Assembly: GCF_900102035.1 (NCBI RefSeq)
Contig: NZ_LT629689.1
Coordinates: 4,959,001-5,023,000 of the forward strand
Direction: 5' to 3'
DNA from: Pseudomonas extremaustralis
GTDB taxonomy: Bacteria; Pseudomonadota; Gammaproteobacteria; Pseudomonadales; Pseudomonadaceae
Length of the DNA stretch: 64,000 nucleotides
Shown here: piece after piece, positions 28,537-37,100 of the stretch
How positions within the stretch are numbered: the stretch's first letter is position 1
Layout of the letters: each line of letters begins with the position of its first letter
Translations under genes and position numbers: made by a program
The notes under the pieces: generated by a model
Told to the model about the DNA's origin: nothing
The model's input: the letters and a program-made list of their open reading frames with translations, nothing else
The model's database searches: none

Positions 28537-29721
28537 ATGCTTGCGCAACTTCCACCGGCCTTACAGAAACTTCAGCTACCGCTGCGTCTTCGACTCTGGG
28601 ACGGCCATGAATTCAACTTGGGACCCGAGCCCAGTGTGACCATCGTGGTGAAGGACCCCACGGTCGTGTCCAAGCTTTCCCATCCCACGCTCGATTCATT
28701 GGGCGAAGCCTTCGTCGAGGGCAAACTGGAACTGGAAGGCTCCATCACCGAAGTGATCCGGGTGTGTGACGAATTGAGTCACGCCCTGGTCGATGACGAC
28801 GAGGGGAGTCGTCCGGTGCGCTCGATCCACGACAAGGCCACTGACGCAGCGGCGATTTCCTACCATTACGACCTGTCCAACGAGTTCTACCAGCTCTGGC
28901 TGGACCAGGACATGGCGTATTCCTGCGGTTATTTCGAAACCGGCAGCGAGTCCATCGACCAGGCTCAGCAAGACAAATTCCGCCATCTGTGCCGCAAGTT
29001 GCGCTTGCAGCCGGGGGAATACTTGCTCGACGTCGGCTGCGGTTGGGGCGGGCTGTCGCGTTATGCGGCGCGGGAGTTCGGGGTCAAGGTGTTCGGCATC
29101 ACCTTGAGCAAGGAGCAGTTGGCTCTGGCGCGCGAGCGGGTGAAAGCCGAAGGCCTGGAGGATCAGGTCGACCTGCAGCTCCTCGATTACCGCGACCTGC
29201 CGCAAGATGGCCGCTTCGATAAAGTCGTGAGCGTGGGCATGTTTGAACACGTCGGCCACGCGAACCTGGCGCAGTACTGCAAGACCCTGTTTGGCGCGGT
29301 ACGTGAAGGCGGGCTGGTGATGAACCATGGCATTACCGCCAAGCACACCGACGGTCGCCCTGTGGGCCGTGGCGCCGGGGACTTTATCGAGCGCTATGTC
29401 TTTCCCAACGGCGAACTGCCACACCTGGCTATGATGACCGCCGAGATCAGCGAAGCCGGGCTGGAAGTGGTTGATGTCGAAAGCCTGCGCCTGCACTACG
29501 CACGCACCCTGGACCACTGGAGCGAGCGCCTGGAAGACAACCTGGAGGCGGCGGCGAAGATGGTGCCGGAACAGGCGCTGCGCATCTGGCGGCTGTACCT
29601 GGCCGGTTGCGCCTATGCGTTTGCCCGGGGCTGGATCAACCTGCATCAGATTCTCGCGGTGAAACCCTACGCCGATGGCAGCCATGAACTGCCGTGGACG
29701 CGGGAAGATATCTACCGCTGA
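28537..29721 (+). CDS. cfa: Cyclopropane-fatty-acyl-phospholipid synthase
   Basis: A 394-residue SAM-dependent methyltransferase that adds a methylene bridge to unsaturated phospholipid acyl chains, a stationary-phase membrane adaptation. The SAM-binding loop LLDVGCGWGGLSRYA and the downstream VSVGMFEHVG and YVFPNGELPHL segments are characteristic. ATG 28537 with AAAGGGGGGA upstream is preferred; an in-frame start at 28480 would add 19 non-conserved residues. CTACCCT at 28485-28491 resembles an RpoS minus-10, which is only suggestive. A terminator built from a REP-like sequence follows. Confidence 0.95.
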   Translation: MLAQLPPALQKLQLPLRLRLWDGHEFNLGPEPSVTIVVKDPTVVSKLSHPTLDSLGEAFVEGKLELEGSITEVIRVCDELSHALVDDDEGSRPVRSIHDKATDAAAISYHYDLSNEFYQLWLDQDMAYSCGYFETGSESIDQAQQDKFRHLCRKLRLQPGEYLLDVGCGWGGLSRYAAREFGVKVFGITLSKEQLALARERVKAEGLEDQVDLQLLDYRDLPQDGRFDKVVSVGMFEHVGHANLAQYCKTLFGAVREGGLVMNHGITAKHTDGRPVGRGAGDFIERYVFPNGELPHLAMMTAEISEAGLEVVDVESLRLHYARTLDHWSERLEDNLEAAAKMVPEQALRIWRLYLAGCAYAFARGWINLHQILAVKPYADGSHELPWTREDIYR

Positions 29722-29736
29722 AATACGCAATGGCTG

Positions 29737-29773
29737 AATGTGGGAGGGGGTAAGCCCCTCCCACATTTTTTTT
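29737..29773 (+). terminator. Terminator of cfa built on a REP-like palindrome
   Basis: AATGTGGGAGGGG pairs with CCCCTCCCACATT around GTAAG and is followed by a run of T residues. It sits 15 bases after the cfa stop. The stem sequence is the GTGGGAGGGG type found in the REP doublet at 52145, so a REP unit appears to serve as the terminator. Confidence 0.9.
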
Positions 29774-29785
29774 CCGCGCCGTGTC

Positions 29786-31225
29786 TCAGAGAATCGGTGA
29801 GATAAGCCGTGCGACCCGCATGCCCAGTTGTTGCAGGCGCCGAGTGTCGCGGCTCTCTTCCTGGCTGACTTCATGGGCCAGGGCGAAGTCGTCCAGCAGC
29901 ATGTGTTCGACTTGCCGGGCGAAGGCCTCGTCGACAGTCAGCAACATCACTTCAAAATTCAGCCGGAACGAACGGTTGTCCATATTCGCACTGCCGATGG
30001 CGCTGATTTCGTTGTCCACCAGCACCACCTTCTGATGCAGAAAACCCGGCTTATAGCGGAACACCCGCACGCCGGCGCGTACTGCTTCGATCGCATACAG
30101 GCTGGAGGCGGCATACACGATGCGGTGGTCGGGCCGCGACGGCAGCAAGAGGCGCACGTCCACCCCGCGCAGCACCGCCAGGCGCAGCGCGGCAAACACG
30201 GCTTCGTCGGGGATGAAATACGGGCTGGTGATCCACACGCGTTCGGTCGCCGCGTGAATGGCCTCGACGAAAAACAGCGAGCAGGTTTCGTATGGATCGG
30301 CCGGGCCGCTGGCCAGCAACTGGCAGAGCACGCCGTCTTCGGGATAGGTGTCCGGCAGGATCAACGGCGGCAACTCGCGCGCGGCCCAGAACCAGTCCTC
30401 GGCAAACGATTCCTGCAGGCAGGCCACCACTGGACCTGTGACCTGCACATGGGTGTCGCGCCAGGGCGCCAGCGGCGGTTTTTTGCCCAAGTATTCATCC
30501 CCCACGTTATGCCCGCCGACAAACCCGGTGACGCCATCCACCACCACGATCTTGCGGTGGTTGCGAAAGTTCACCTGGAAGCGATTGAGCCAGCCGCTGC
30601 GGGTGGCGAATGCCTTGACCTGCACCCCGGCGTCACGCAGCGATTGCCCATAGCGCGAGGGCAGGGCATGGCTGCCGATACCGTCGTAGAGCACATAGAC
30701 GGCTACGCCTTGGGCGACTTTTTCCTTCAGCAAGGCCTGCAACTGCCGACCGAGTTCATCGTCATGAATGATGAAGAACTGCAACAGCACGGCGGTTTTG
30801 GCGTGGCGGATCGCGTCGAAGATCGCACTGAAGGTGGCATCGCCGTTGATCAGCAAACGTACTTGATTGTTTGCCAGGCACGGCATGCGGCCCAGCTTGG
30901 GCATTGCTCGCAGAGAGGCATAGGCGCTGGAGTTGCGCGCGGCCAGGGCTTCCTCGACCCACGGGCGCCAGTTCAGCTCGTTGATGGCGGTGTGCATTTC
31001 CTGGTTGGCCTGGCGCCGCGCCTGGATGTACGCGTCGAACGTGCTGCGGCCGAAGATCAGGTAGGGAATCAGTGTCAGGTAGGGGATGAACATCAACGAC
31101 AAGGCCCAGGCAATCGAGCCTTGGGCGGTCCTGACCGTCAACACCGCATGGATCGCGGCAAGCGTCCCGAGAAAATGCAGCGTGGCGATAAAGTAGGCGA
31201 GCAGGTGCGGGCCAAAAAAATCCAT
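29786..31225 (-). CDS. cls: Cardiolipin synthase (phospholipase D superfamily)
   Basis: A 479-residue membrane enzyme that condenses phospholipids to cardiolipin. Two N-terminal membrane segments ([20 protein letters not shown] and [20 protein letters not shown]) precede two HKD motifs: HRKIVVVDG with H223 and K225, and HQKVVLVDN with H397. Both active sites look intact (GGHNVGDEY and GSANMDNRS follow). ATG 31225 is chosen for its GGAGAGA at good spacing. It is convergent with cfa, and together they make a membrane-lipid pair. Confidence 0.94.
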   Translation of the reverse strand: MDFFGPHLLAYFIATLHFLGTLAAIHAVLTVRTAQGSIAWALSLMFIPYLTLIPYLIFGRSTFDAYIQARRQANQEMHTAINELNWRPWVEEALAARNSSAYASLRAMPKLGRMPCLANNQVRLLINGDATFSAIFDAIRHAKTAVLLQFFIIHDDELGRQLQALLKEKVAQGVAVYVLYDGIGSHALPSRYGQSLRDAGVQVKAFATRSGWLNRFQVNFRNHRKIVVVDGVTGFVGGHNVGDEYLGKKPPLAPWRDTHVQVTGPVVACLQESFAEDWFWAARELPPLILPDTYPEDGVLCQLLASGPADPYETCSLFFVEAIHAATERVWITSPYFIPDEAVFAALRLAVLRGVDVRLLLPSRPDHRIVYAASSLYAIEAVRAGVRVFRYKPGFLHQKVVLVDNEISAIGSANMDNRSFRLNFEVMLLTVDEAFARQVEHMLLDDFALAHEVSQEESRDTRRLQQLGMRVARLISPIL

Positions 31226-31312
31226 GGATGATGTCTCTCCAGGCAATCCAGTGCCTAACAGACCATGTTCGGTCAGGAATGTCGCTATTTTATTTGCCGT
31301 GCAACACTGGCG

Positions 31313-31333
31313 CTTTTGCGGCGTCTAACGCCC
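31313..31333 (+). promoter_or_regulatory. Promoter-like element shared with the bufA leader
   Basis: CTTTTGCGGCGTCTAACGCCC lies 23 bases before the start of the DUF3617 gene. The core TTTTGCGGCGTCT plus AACGCC is also found at 26390-26410, upstream of bufA. CGTCT could be a minus-10 of an ECF sigma factor; no convincing common minus-35 was seen. Confidence 0.4.
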
Positions 31334-31355
31334 ACAATTGTTCAGGAGTTACCCG

Positions 31356-31877
31356 ATGAATGCTCGTCTGCTAGGTTTGGCCATGGTTGTTGGTTTGTCG
31401 CTGCCCGTGGCGGCGCAGGCGCAGATGCTGGCGCCGGGCTTGTGGGAATTGACCACCAGCAATATGAAAGTCGATAACCAGGACTTGCCCGATCTGTCGC
31501 TGATCCTCGGTCAGCTCAAGCAACAGATGACCCCCGAACAGCGCGCCATGCTGGAGAAACAAGGCGTCACCATGGCCGGCAAAGGCGTACAGGTGTGCCT
31601 GACGCCCGCCCAGGTCGCCTCTGACTCGATCCCCCTGACCGACCCGCAATCGGGCTGTAAGCAGGAAGTGACCGACAAGAGCGGCAACCAATGGAAATTC
31701 CGTTTCAGCTGCCCGAAAGCCCAGGGTATCGGGGTCGCCACCTTCAAGAGCCAAAAGGAATTCACCACCACCGTCAACGGCACCTTCAATGCTACCGGCA
31801 TTCAGCAGAAGGGCAGCCTGGACAGCCATGCGCAATGGCTGGGCGACAATTGCGGTACGGTCAAACCGCGCGCTTAA
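31356..31877 (+). CDS. Exported DUF3617 family protein
   Basis: A 173-residue periplasmic protein with a Sec signal (LLGLAMVVGLSLPVAAQAQ). It begins LAPGLWELTTSNMK, the DUF3617 opening, and has four Cys (VCLTP, SGCKQEV, FSCPKAQ, DNCGTVKP) likely to form disulfides. The family has no established function. ATG 31356 has CAGGAG at good spacing. The promoter-like element it shares with bufA hints at common regulation under envelope or metal stress. Confidence 0.8.
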   Translation: MNARLLGLAMVVGLSLPVAAQAQMLAPGLWELTTSNMKVDNQDLPDLSLILGQLKQQMTPEQRAMLEKQGVTMAGKGVQVCLTPAQVASDSIPLTDPQSGCKQEVTDKSGNQWKFRFSCPKAQGIGVATFKSQKEFTTTVNGTFNATGIQQKGSLDSHAQWLGDNCGTVKPRA

Positions 31878-31884
31878 CGCTGGA

Positions 31885-32003
31885 CGCGTAACGGCCAATC
31901 CCTCATGGAAACCGATGAACACGCGATCACCCACGGCGCAGGATGATCGCGGTTTTGTCGACGCAGGCCGATTCGGCGATCACTTTCAGATCGCCGAATC
32001 AGC
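31885..32003 (-). pseudogene. Remnant of a gamma-carbonic anhydrase gene
   Basis: On the minus strand directly after znuA, one frame reads GDLKVIAESACVDKTAII and then hits a stop. The next frame continues VGDRVFIGF. Both resemble segments of zinc-regulon gamma-carbonic anhydrases (GDLPxIAESAYVDKTAII near the N-terminus, VGxxVFIGF about 80 residues later). There is no start codon, the middle is missing and the frame is broken, so this is what an internal deletion would leave. In P. aeruginosa a gamma-carbonic anhydrase gene (PA5540) follows folE2 in the Zur-regulated cluster, so the position fits. Confidence 0.6.
31970..32000. repeat. 12-bp perfect inverted repeat after znuA
   Basis: GATTCGGCGATC and GATCGCCGAATC are separated by seven bases. 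It falls inside the carbonic anhydrase remnant, 12 bases past the znuA stop. There is no T-tract on either side, so it is not a classical terminator, though it could protect the 3' end of the znuA message. Confidence 0.7.
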
Positions 32004-32012
32004 TCTTGCGGA

Positions 32013-32891
32013 TCATGGCTTGCCCAACGCCGCGCACAAGGTGTTGAGGTTGTATTCGAACAGCCCGGTGAAGGTGCTGGCCGGGCCTTCTGCGGCGAGG
32101 GCGTCGGAGTACAGCGTGCCGCCGATCTGCGCGCCGCTTTCGTCAGCGATCTGCTTGAGCAGGCGCGAGTCCTTGATGTTTTCCATGAACACGGCCTTGA
32201 CCTTGTCCTTGCGGATCTGGGTGATCAGCGCGGCGACTTCGGCGGCGGACGGTTCACGTTCGGTGGACAAGCCTTGTGGCGCAAGGAACTCGATGCCATA
32301 TGCCTGGCCCAGATAACCGAAGGCGTCGTGGGAGGTGACAATGCGACGGTTGCCCGGCGGCAGCGCGCCGAACTTGGCTTTGGCTTCGGCCAGCAGGCGG
32401 TAGATCTCTTTCAGGTACGCCTGGCTGTTGCGCAGGTAATCGGTCTTGTTGGCCGGGTCGGCGGCCACCAGCGCCTTGGTGATGTTGTTCACGTAGATTT
32501 CGGCGTTGGCCAGGTTATGCCAGGCGTGCGGGTCGGGGATGGTTTCGCCGTCCTCTTCCATGGTGTGGGAAATCACGCCTTTGCTGGCGGTGACCACGGT
32601 GGCCTTGGTTTCGGTGCTGGTCACCAGGCGGTCCAGCCACGGCTCGAAGCCCAGGCCGTTCTTGATGATCAGCTTGGCCTTGAGCAGCGCCTTGGCGTCG
32701 TCCGGGGTGGGCTCATAGGTATGGGCGTCGGCGTCGGGGCCGACCATGTTGCTGATCTGGATGTGATCGCCACCGATCTGGTGGGTGATGTCATCGAGAA
32801 TGCTGAAGCTGGTGACCACTTGGAGTTTGTCGGCCGCCTGGGCCGTCGATAACGCCATGACGAAACTGAACAGCACGAGTAGAGCGCGCAT
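32013..32891 (-). CDS. znuA: Zinc/metal ABC transporter substrate-binding protein
   Basis: A 292-residue periplasmic cluster A-I metal-binding protein with a Sec signal (RALLVLFSFVMALSTAQA). Metal-ligand positions are visible: His in DADAHTYEP, His in PDPHAWHN, His in VTSHDAFGYL, and the acidic residue in GTLYSDAL. It lacks the long His-rich loop of classical ZnuA, so it is a paralogous type. ATG 32891 is used because GAGGTG precedes it; an ATG five codons upstream contains that ribosome binding site. It is the last gene of the folE2-znuC-znuB-znuA operon. Confidence 0.92.
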   Translation of the reverse strand: MRALLVLFSFVMALSTAQAADKLQVVTSFSILDDITHQIGGDHIQISNMVGPDADAHTYEPTPDDAKALLKAKLIIKNGLGFEPWLDRLVTSTETKATVVTASKGVISHTMEEDGETIPDPHAWHNLANAEIYVNNITKALVAADPANKTDYLRNSQAYLKEIYRLLAEAKAKFGALPPGNRRIVTSHDAFGYLGQAYGIEFLAPQGLSTEREPSAAEVAALITQIRKDKVKAVFMENIKDSRLLKQIADESGAQIGGTLYSDALAAEGPASTFTGLFEYNLNTLCAALGKP

Positions 32892-32902
32892 CGGGAAACA
32901 CC

Positions 32903-33769
32903 TCATTGGGATGACAGCGAAGGCGGGCGGCGCAGCAAGCCGTGCACCGGACCGAAGACCACGGACAGCAGGTACCCGCCGCCCGCCACCAGCACGATCG
33001 CCGGGCCGCTGGGCAGCGAGTAATAGAACGACAGCAACAAACCGAACCACACCGACAGGCATCCCAGCACCGCCGATATTGCGATCAACACCGGCAGGCG
33101 CCGGCTCCAGAAACGTGACGCGATGGCTGGCAGCATCATCAAGCCCACCACCATCAACGCGCCAATGGCTTGAAAACCGATCACTAGGTTCAGCACCACC
33201 AGGGTCAGGAACAGGCCGTGGGCCAGTGGGCCGAGGCGGCTGACGGTTTGCAGGAAGAGCGGGTCGAGGGTGTCCAGCAGCAAGGGTTTGTAGATCAACC
33301 CCATGGCGATCAGGCTGAAGCCGGAGACCCAGAGCATGCCGGTGAGGGTGGTTTCGTCGACGGCCAGGGCCGAGCCGAACAGCAGGTGCAGCAAATCCAG
33401 GCGCTTGCCGGCCAAGCCCAGGATCAGCACGCCGGCGGCGAGGGAGATGGGGTAGATGGCGGCGAGGCTGGCGTCTTCGCGCAGGCCGGTGCGGCGCGTG
33501 ATCCATGCCGACAGCCCGGCCATGCTCAAGCCTGCGCCGAGGCCGCCGATGGTCAGCGCGGGCAGGCTCAGCCCGGCGAACCAGAAGCCCAGGGCCGCGC
33601 CGGGCAGGATGCCGTGGGCGACGGCGTCGCCGATCAGGCTCATGCGCCGCAGTATCAGAAATACCCCCAGCGGCGCGGTGCTGCAGGCGAGTACCAGGCC
33701 GCCGATCAGTGCGCGGCGCATGAACACGAAATCGAGAAACGGCATCCACAGGTGGGCAGTAAAGTGCAT
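32903..33769 (-). CDS. znuB: Zinc/metal ABC transporter permease
   Basis: A 288-residue ABC-3 family permease (start HFTAHLWMPFLDFVFMRRAL) with about eight membrane helices, including LIGGLVLACSTAPLGVFLIL and the family-typical MSLIGDAVAHGILPGAALGF loop that contacts the ATPase. Its ATG shares a base with the stop of znuC (TGATG), indicating translational coupling, and it ends 11 bases before the znuA start codon. Confidence 0.93.
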   Translation of the reverse strand: MHFTAHLWMPFLDFVFMRRALIGGLVLACSTAPLGVFLILRRMSLIGDAVAHGILPGAALGFWFAGLSLPALTIGGLGAGLSMAGLSAWITRRTGLREDASLAAIYPISLAAGVLILGLAGKRLDLLHLLFGSALAVDETTLTGMLWVSGFSLIAMGLIYKPLLLDTLDPLFLQTVSRLGPLAHGLFLTLVVLNLVIGFQAIGALMVVGLMMLPAIASRFWSRRLPVLIAISAVLGCLSVWFGLLLSFYYSLPSGPAIVLVAGGGYLLSVVFGPVHGLLRRPPSLSSQ

Positions 33770-34437
33770 CAGGCCACCTGCATGTGCGGTTGCGGGCGGA
33801 TCAGTTCTTTGCTCGGCCCGAACACGCAACCGGTGCTTTTGATCTGCACCACTTGCTGGGTGTGCTGGCGCACCGAGGCCAGGTCATGACAGACCACGAC
33901 CACCGTGCGGCCCTCGTCATGCCAGGCGTGGATATGTTTCCAACACAGGGCCTGGCCGTCTTCGTCGAGGGCCGCGTGGGGTTCGTCGAGCAGCAGCACC
34001 GGCGCTTCGGCCAGGCTCATGCGGGCGAGCAGGGCGCGTTGCAATTCGCCGCCGGACAAGGCCATCAACGGGCGCTGCTCCAGGCCGTTGAGGCACCAGT
34101 CCTCCAAGACGGCGTGCAGGCGTTCGTTGCGTTGTTGTGGCGTGAGTCGTGTGCCCCAGAACCCGGCGGCGACCAGTTCTTGCAAGCTGATGGGGAACTG
34201 CCGGTCGAGGTGCTGTTGCTGGGGCAGGAACGACACGCCGCCACGGCGCGGAACGTCCATTGTCACCTTGCCCGATAACGGTTTTTGCAGGCCGGCGATG
34301 ACTTTGAGCAGGCTGCTTTTGCCGCTGCCGTTGGCGCCGATGACGCCGGTGAGGCTGGCTTTTATCAGGGTCAAATCCAGCGCCGGGGTCAGCGGTTGGC
34401 CGGGGGCGCCCCAGCGCAACGCGGTGCAGGTAATCAT
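33769..34437 (-). CDS. znuC: Zinc/metal ABC transporter ATP-binding protein
   Basis: A 222-residue ABC ATPase with Walker A GANGSGKSS, a Q-loop region FLPQQQHLD, signature LSGGELQRALLARM, Walker B APVLLLDEP and the switch His in VVVVCHDL. It overlaps the end of folE2 by four bases (ATGA) and znuB by one, so the whole folE2-znuCBA unit is one coupled operon under the Zur box at 35357. Confidence 0.94.
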   Translation of the reverse strand: MITCTALRWGAPGQPLTPALDLTLIKASLTGVIGANGSGKSSLLKVIAGLQKPLSGKVTMDVPRRGGVSFLPQQQHLDRQFPISLQELVAAGFWGTRLTPQQRNERLHAVLEDWCLNGLEQRPLMALSGGELQRALLARMSLAEAPVLLLDEPHAALDEDGQALCWKHIHAWHDEGRTVVVVCHDLASVRQHTQQVVQIKSTGCVFGPSKELIRPQPHMQVA

Positions 34438-35324
34438 ACGGAGTGTCTCGTCCAGCGGCTTTCAGCCACGGCATCGTGCGCGTGCAGGCTTTCGGCGTGG
34501 ATCACTTTGAGGTGGAAGGCTTTGACGGCATCCGAGCGTTTCAAGGCGAGGTTCAGGCGGCGGGCGGCGTCTTCGCAGAACATCAGGTTTTGCCCGTTGG
34601 CCAGGGCGAAGGCTTGTTCGTCCGCACGTTTCACCGCGGTTTGCACGGCGGTGCCGAGGGCGGCCTCGGCGTCGTTGATCAGCTCGACCAGGGCCAGGTG
34701 GTCGCCTTGCAGATGCACATGCAGTTGCGCGCTGCTGCGCTGGCTGTGGGGCGTGGCGACAATGCCATTGGCGCTGCCGAGCCAGGTCAATACGTCTTCA
34801 TGGCGCAAGGGCGTGTTGCCGAAGTCCTGGAGAAATTGCTGCTGAATCAACTGCCTGGCGAGGGCCGCTGAGCACGGGCAGGTTGAGGAGTACGCCACGT
34901 CAATTTTTAGTTCCACGTGGAACATCTGGTTTTCCACACGCGCTTCGATGCTCACCGGATAGGCTTTCCAGCCAGTCAATGGGCTGACCAGCGCGGGTCG
35001 TTTCAGCAGCAAGTCGGTGTGAATACGTAGGTAGGCGTTCTTAGATAAATCTTCATGACTGTCGAGAAAACGCTGCAGTACATTGCGCAGAAGTGCAGGT
35101 GTAAGCGGCTGCTGTTCAAGCATCTCCAGCGCCAGGTACAGGCGTGACATGTGAATGCCACGGGCGCTGCCGTCGTCCAGGCTGACGCCGGCATCGGCAG
35201 TGGCGGTCAGGCGCTGGTCGTCGATGAGGATCGGCAGGGCGATACCGCACATACCTACCCAGTCGAGTGGCAAGGCTTGGCGTGAAGCCTGCGCGGCGAT
35301 ATCCGGCAGAGTCAGCGCATTCAT
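34434..35324 (-). CDS. folE2: GTP cyclohydrolase FolE2 (zinc-independent type IB)
   Basis: A 296-residue type IB GTP cyclohydrolase that makes dihydroneopterin triphosphate for folate. Unlike zinc-dependent FolE it can use other divalent metals, so bacteria express it when zinc is scarce. The catalytic Cys149 is in STCPCSAAL, and the N-terminus ALTLPDIAAQ is typical. An ATG four codons upstream (35336) is possible but lacks a better ribosome binding site. A Zur box lies 33 bases upstream, and it heads the znuCBA operon. Confidence 0.95.
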   Translation of the reverse strand: MNALTLPDIAAQASRQALPLDWVGMCGIALPILIDDQRLTATADAGVSLDDGSARGIHMSRLYLALEMLEQQPLTPALLRNVLQRFLDSHEDLSKNAYLRIHTDLLLKRPALVSPLTGWKAYPVSIEARVENQMFHVELKIDVAYSSTCPCSAALARQLIQQQFLQDFGNTPLRHEDVLTWLGSANGIVATPHSQRSSAQLHVHLQGDHLALVELINDAEAALGTAVQTAVKRADEQAFALANGQNLMFCEDAARRLNLALKRSDAVKAFHLKVIHAESLHAHDAVAESRWTRHSV

Positions 35325-35356
35325 GGGCAGGTCCATCGTTGGAAATAAAAAGACAT

Positions 35357-35369
35357 GTTATATTATAAC
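35357..35369. promoter_or_regulatory. Zur box between folE2 and amiA
   Basis: GTTATATTATAAC is a palindrome (GTTATA, one base, TATAAC) matching the gamma-proteobacterial Zur consensus. It lies between the divergent folE2-znuCBA operon and amiA, so one site can repress both when zinc is sufficient. Confidence 0.9.
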
Positions 35370-35452
35370 TATTGAGTCGACGATACTTTTTCTGTCTCAG
35401 TCTTTTTTCAGTCATGTCGAGTAGGGACGCTCCTCTATCTGCGGTATTTGTC

Positions 35453-36655
35453 ATGCACAGACGTCAGCTCCTTAACCTGCTTCTGGTCAGCCCCCTGTTC
35501 ACCTTGCCCTTTGCCGCGTCGGCCACGCAGATTCGTAATGCGCGCCTGTGGCGCTCGGATGACAAGTTGCGGCTGGTGTTCGACCTCAGCGGCCCGGTGC
35601 AATACAAGACCTTTTCCCTCAGCGCACCCGAACGCCTGATCATCGACCTCAGTGGCGCCGGGCTCAGTGGTGATTTTTCGCAATTGATGTTGAAGGGCAG
35701 CGGAATCACCTCGATCCGCTCCGGGCATTTCGGCAAGGGCGATACGCGCATCGTGCTGGACCTGGCCGCGCCGATGCAGCTCAACAGCTTCCTGTTGCCG
35801 CCCCAGGATGGGCAAGGGCACCGCCTGGTGCTCGATCTCACCAGCGCCACTCAGGCGCCGCGCTCGATAGCGGCGCAACCCAAGCCATCGGTGGACAGGG
35901 CGCACCCCAAGCGCGACATCATCGTGGTGGTCGACCCCGGCCACGGCGGCAAGGACCCAGGTGCTATCGGTTCCAAGGGCCAGCGCGAAAAAGACGTGGT
36001 GCTGTCCATCGCCCAATTGCTGGCCAAACGCTTGAAGCGCGAGAAAGGTTTCGATGTGAAGCTGGTGCGCAACGATGACTTCTTCGTGCCGCTGCGCAAG
36101 CGCGTGGAGATCGCCCACAAGCACAACGCCGACATGTTTATCTCGGTGCATGCGGATGCGGCGCCACGGATCACTGCGTCGGGGGCTTCGGTGTATGCCT
36201 TGTCCGAAGGTGGCGCCACTTCCGCCACGGCACGGTTCATGGCGCAACGGGAAAACGGCGCCGACCTGCTGGGTGCCACCAGCCTGCTGAACCTCAAGGA
36301 CAAGGACCCGATGCTGGCCGGGGTGATTCTCGACATGTCGATGAACGCCACCATCGCCTCCAGCCTGCAATTGGGCAGCTCGATCCTGGGCAGCCTGGAA
36401 GGCATCACCTCGCTGCATCAGAAGCGCGTCGAACAGGCCGGGTTCGCGGTGCTCAAGTCACCGGATGTGCCGTCGATCCTGGTGGAAACCGGGTTTATCT
36501 CCAATGCGCGGGACAGTGCGCGGTTGGTCACCGCACGGCATCAGCAGGCGGTGGCGGATGGCTTGTTCGACGGCCTGCAGCGCTATTTCCAGAAGAACCC
36601 GCCGGTGAACAGCTACATGGCCTGGGTCCAAGAGCAGAAAAACGGCCAGGCCTAA
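35453..36655 (+). CDS. amiA: N-acetylmuramoyl-L-alanine amidase (zinc-regulon paralog)
   Basis: A 400-residue periplasmic amidase that cuts septal peptidoglycan. A signal peptide (LLNLLLVSPLFTLPFAASA) is followed by an AMIN domain (IRNARLWRSDDKLRLVFDLS) and an Amidase_3 domain from about residue 155. The zinc and catalytic residues are present: H164 in DPGHGGKDPG, H233 in SVHADAAP and E345 in ETGFISN. ATG 35453 starts the signal peptide; earlier in-frame starts overlap the promoter region. Placement beside the Zur box suggests a spare amidase for zinc starvation, as for PA5538. Its stop overlaps the convergent gene by four bases. Confidence 0.93.
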   Translation: MHRRQLLNLLLVSPLFTLPFAASATQIRNARLWRSDDKLRLVFDLSGPVQYKTFSLSAPERLIIDLSGAGLSGDFSQLMLKGSGITSIRSGHFGKGDTRIVLDLAAPMQLNSFLLPPQDGQGHRLVLDLTSATQAPRSIAAQPKPSVDRAHPKRDIIVVVDPGHGGKDPGAIGSKGQREKDVVLSIAQLLAKRLKREKGFDVKLVRNDDFFVPLRKRVEIAHKHNADMFISVHADAAPRITASGASVYALSEGGATSATARFMAQRENGADLLGATSLLNLKDKDPMLAGVILDMSMNATIASSLQLGSSILGSLEGITSLHQKRVEQAGFAVLKSPDVPSILVETGFISNARDSARLVTARHQQAVADGLFDGLQRYFQKNPPVNSYMAWVQEQKNGQA

Positions 36656-37020
36656 CAGCCGGTCACGCGGCTGCAAGTGAATTTGGCACTGGCGCCACCG
36701 GAGCTGGAGAACCGATTGATCGTGGTCCACCCCACGCGCTGTGTGTAGCCGACCCACGCCTCACCGTCCGACGCCAGCCCGGTGAAGAACGTCAGTTGCC
36801 CATAGCGGCTGTTGGTCTGCGCCCAATAGCGTCTGCCGATCGCCTCGAAACCACGCAAATACGTCGTGCTGCCAACTGTCGCCACGCTGTAGGCATTGCC
36901 CTGCGGGTCTACACAGGCCAGCAGGTTGGCGCTGCGCGTGCAGTTGGCCAGCATGCTCGGGGCCTGGGCGCAGGCCGGTCCTGCGGCCACCAATAACAAG
37001 GCGCACACCAGGTATTTCAT
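36652..37020 (-). CDS. Small exported disulfide-rich protein, probable Zur-regulon member
   Basis: A 122-residue protein with a Sec signal ending ACA/QAPS. The mature part has four Cys in two pairs (C27/C36 and C116/C122), suggesting two disulfides. It has a Gly/Tyr/Thr-rich middle (YLRGFEAIGRRYW, FFTGLASDGEAWVGY). I do not recognise the family. It is transcribed away from zigA, with the Zur box at 37101 about 80 bases upstream, so zinc starvation should induce it. ATG 37020 starts the signal peptide. Confidence 0.75.
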   Translation of the reverse strand: MKYLVCALLLVAAGPACAQAPSMLANCTRSANLLACVDPQGNAYSVATVGSTTYLRGFEAIGRRYWAQTNSRYGQLTFFTGLASDGEAWVGYTQRVGWTTINRFSSSGGASAKFTCSRVTGC

Positions 37021-37100
37021 AGGGTTTCTCGAGGTTGGGAGGAGGTTAAGCATTGCGCCCTTCATCGTGACGAGCAAGGAGGGATTGGCTTATTTGTGTT

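Noticed and set aside
31970..32000. Perfect inverted repeat considered as a terminator of znuA
   Set aside because: No T-tract on either strand and it coincides with remnant coding sequence.
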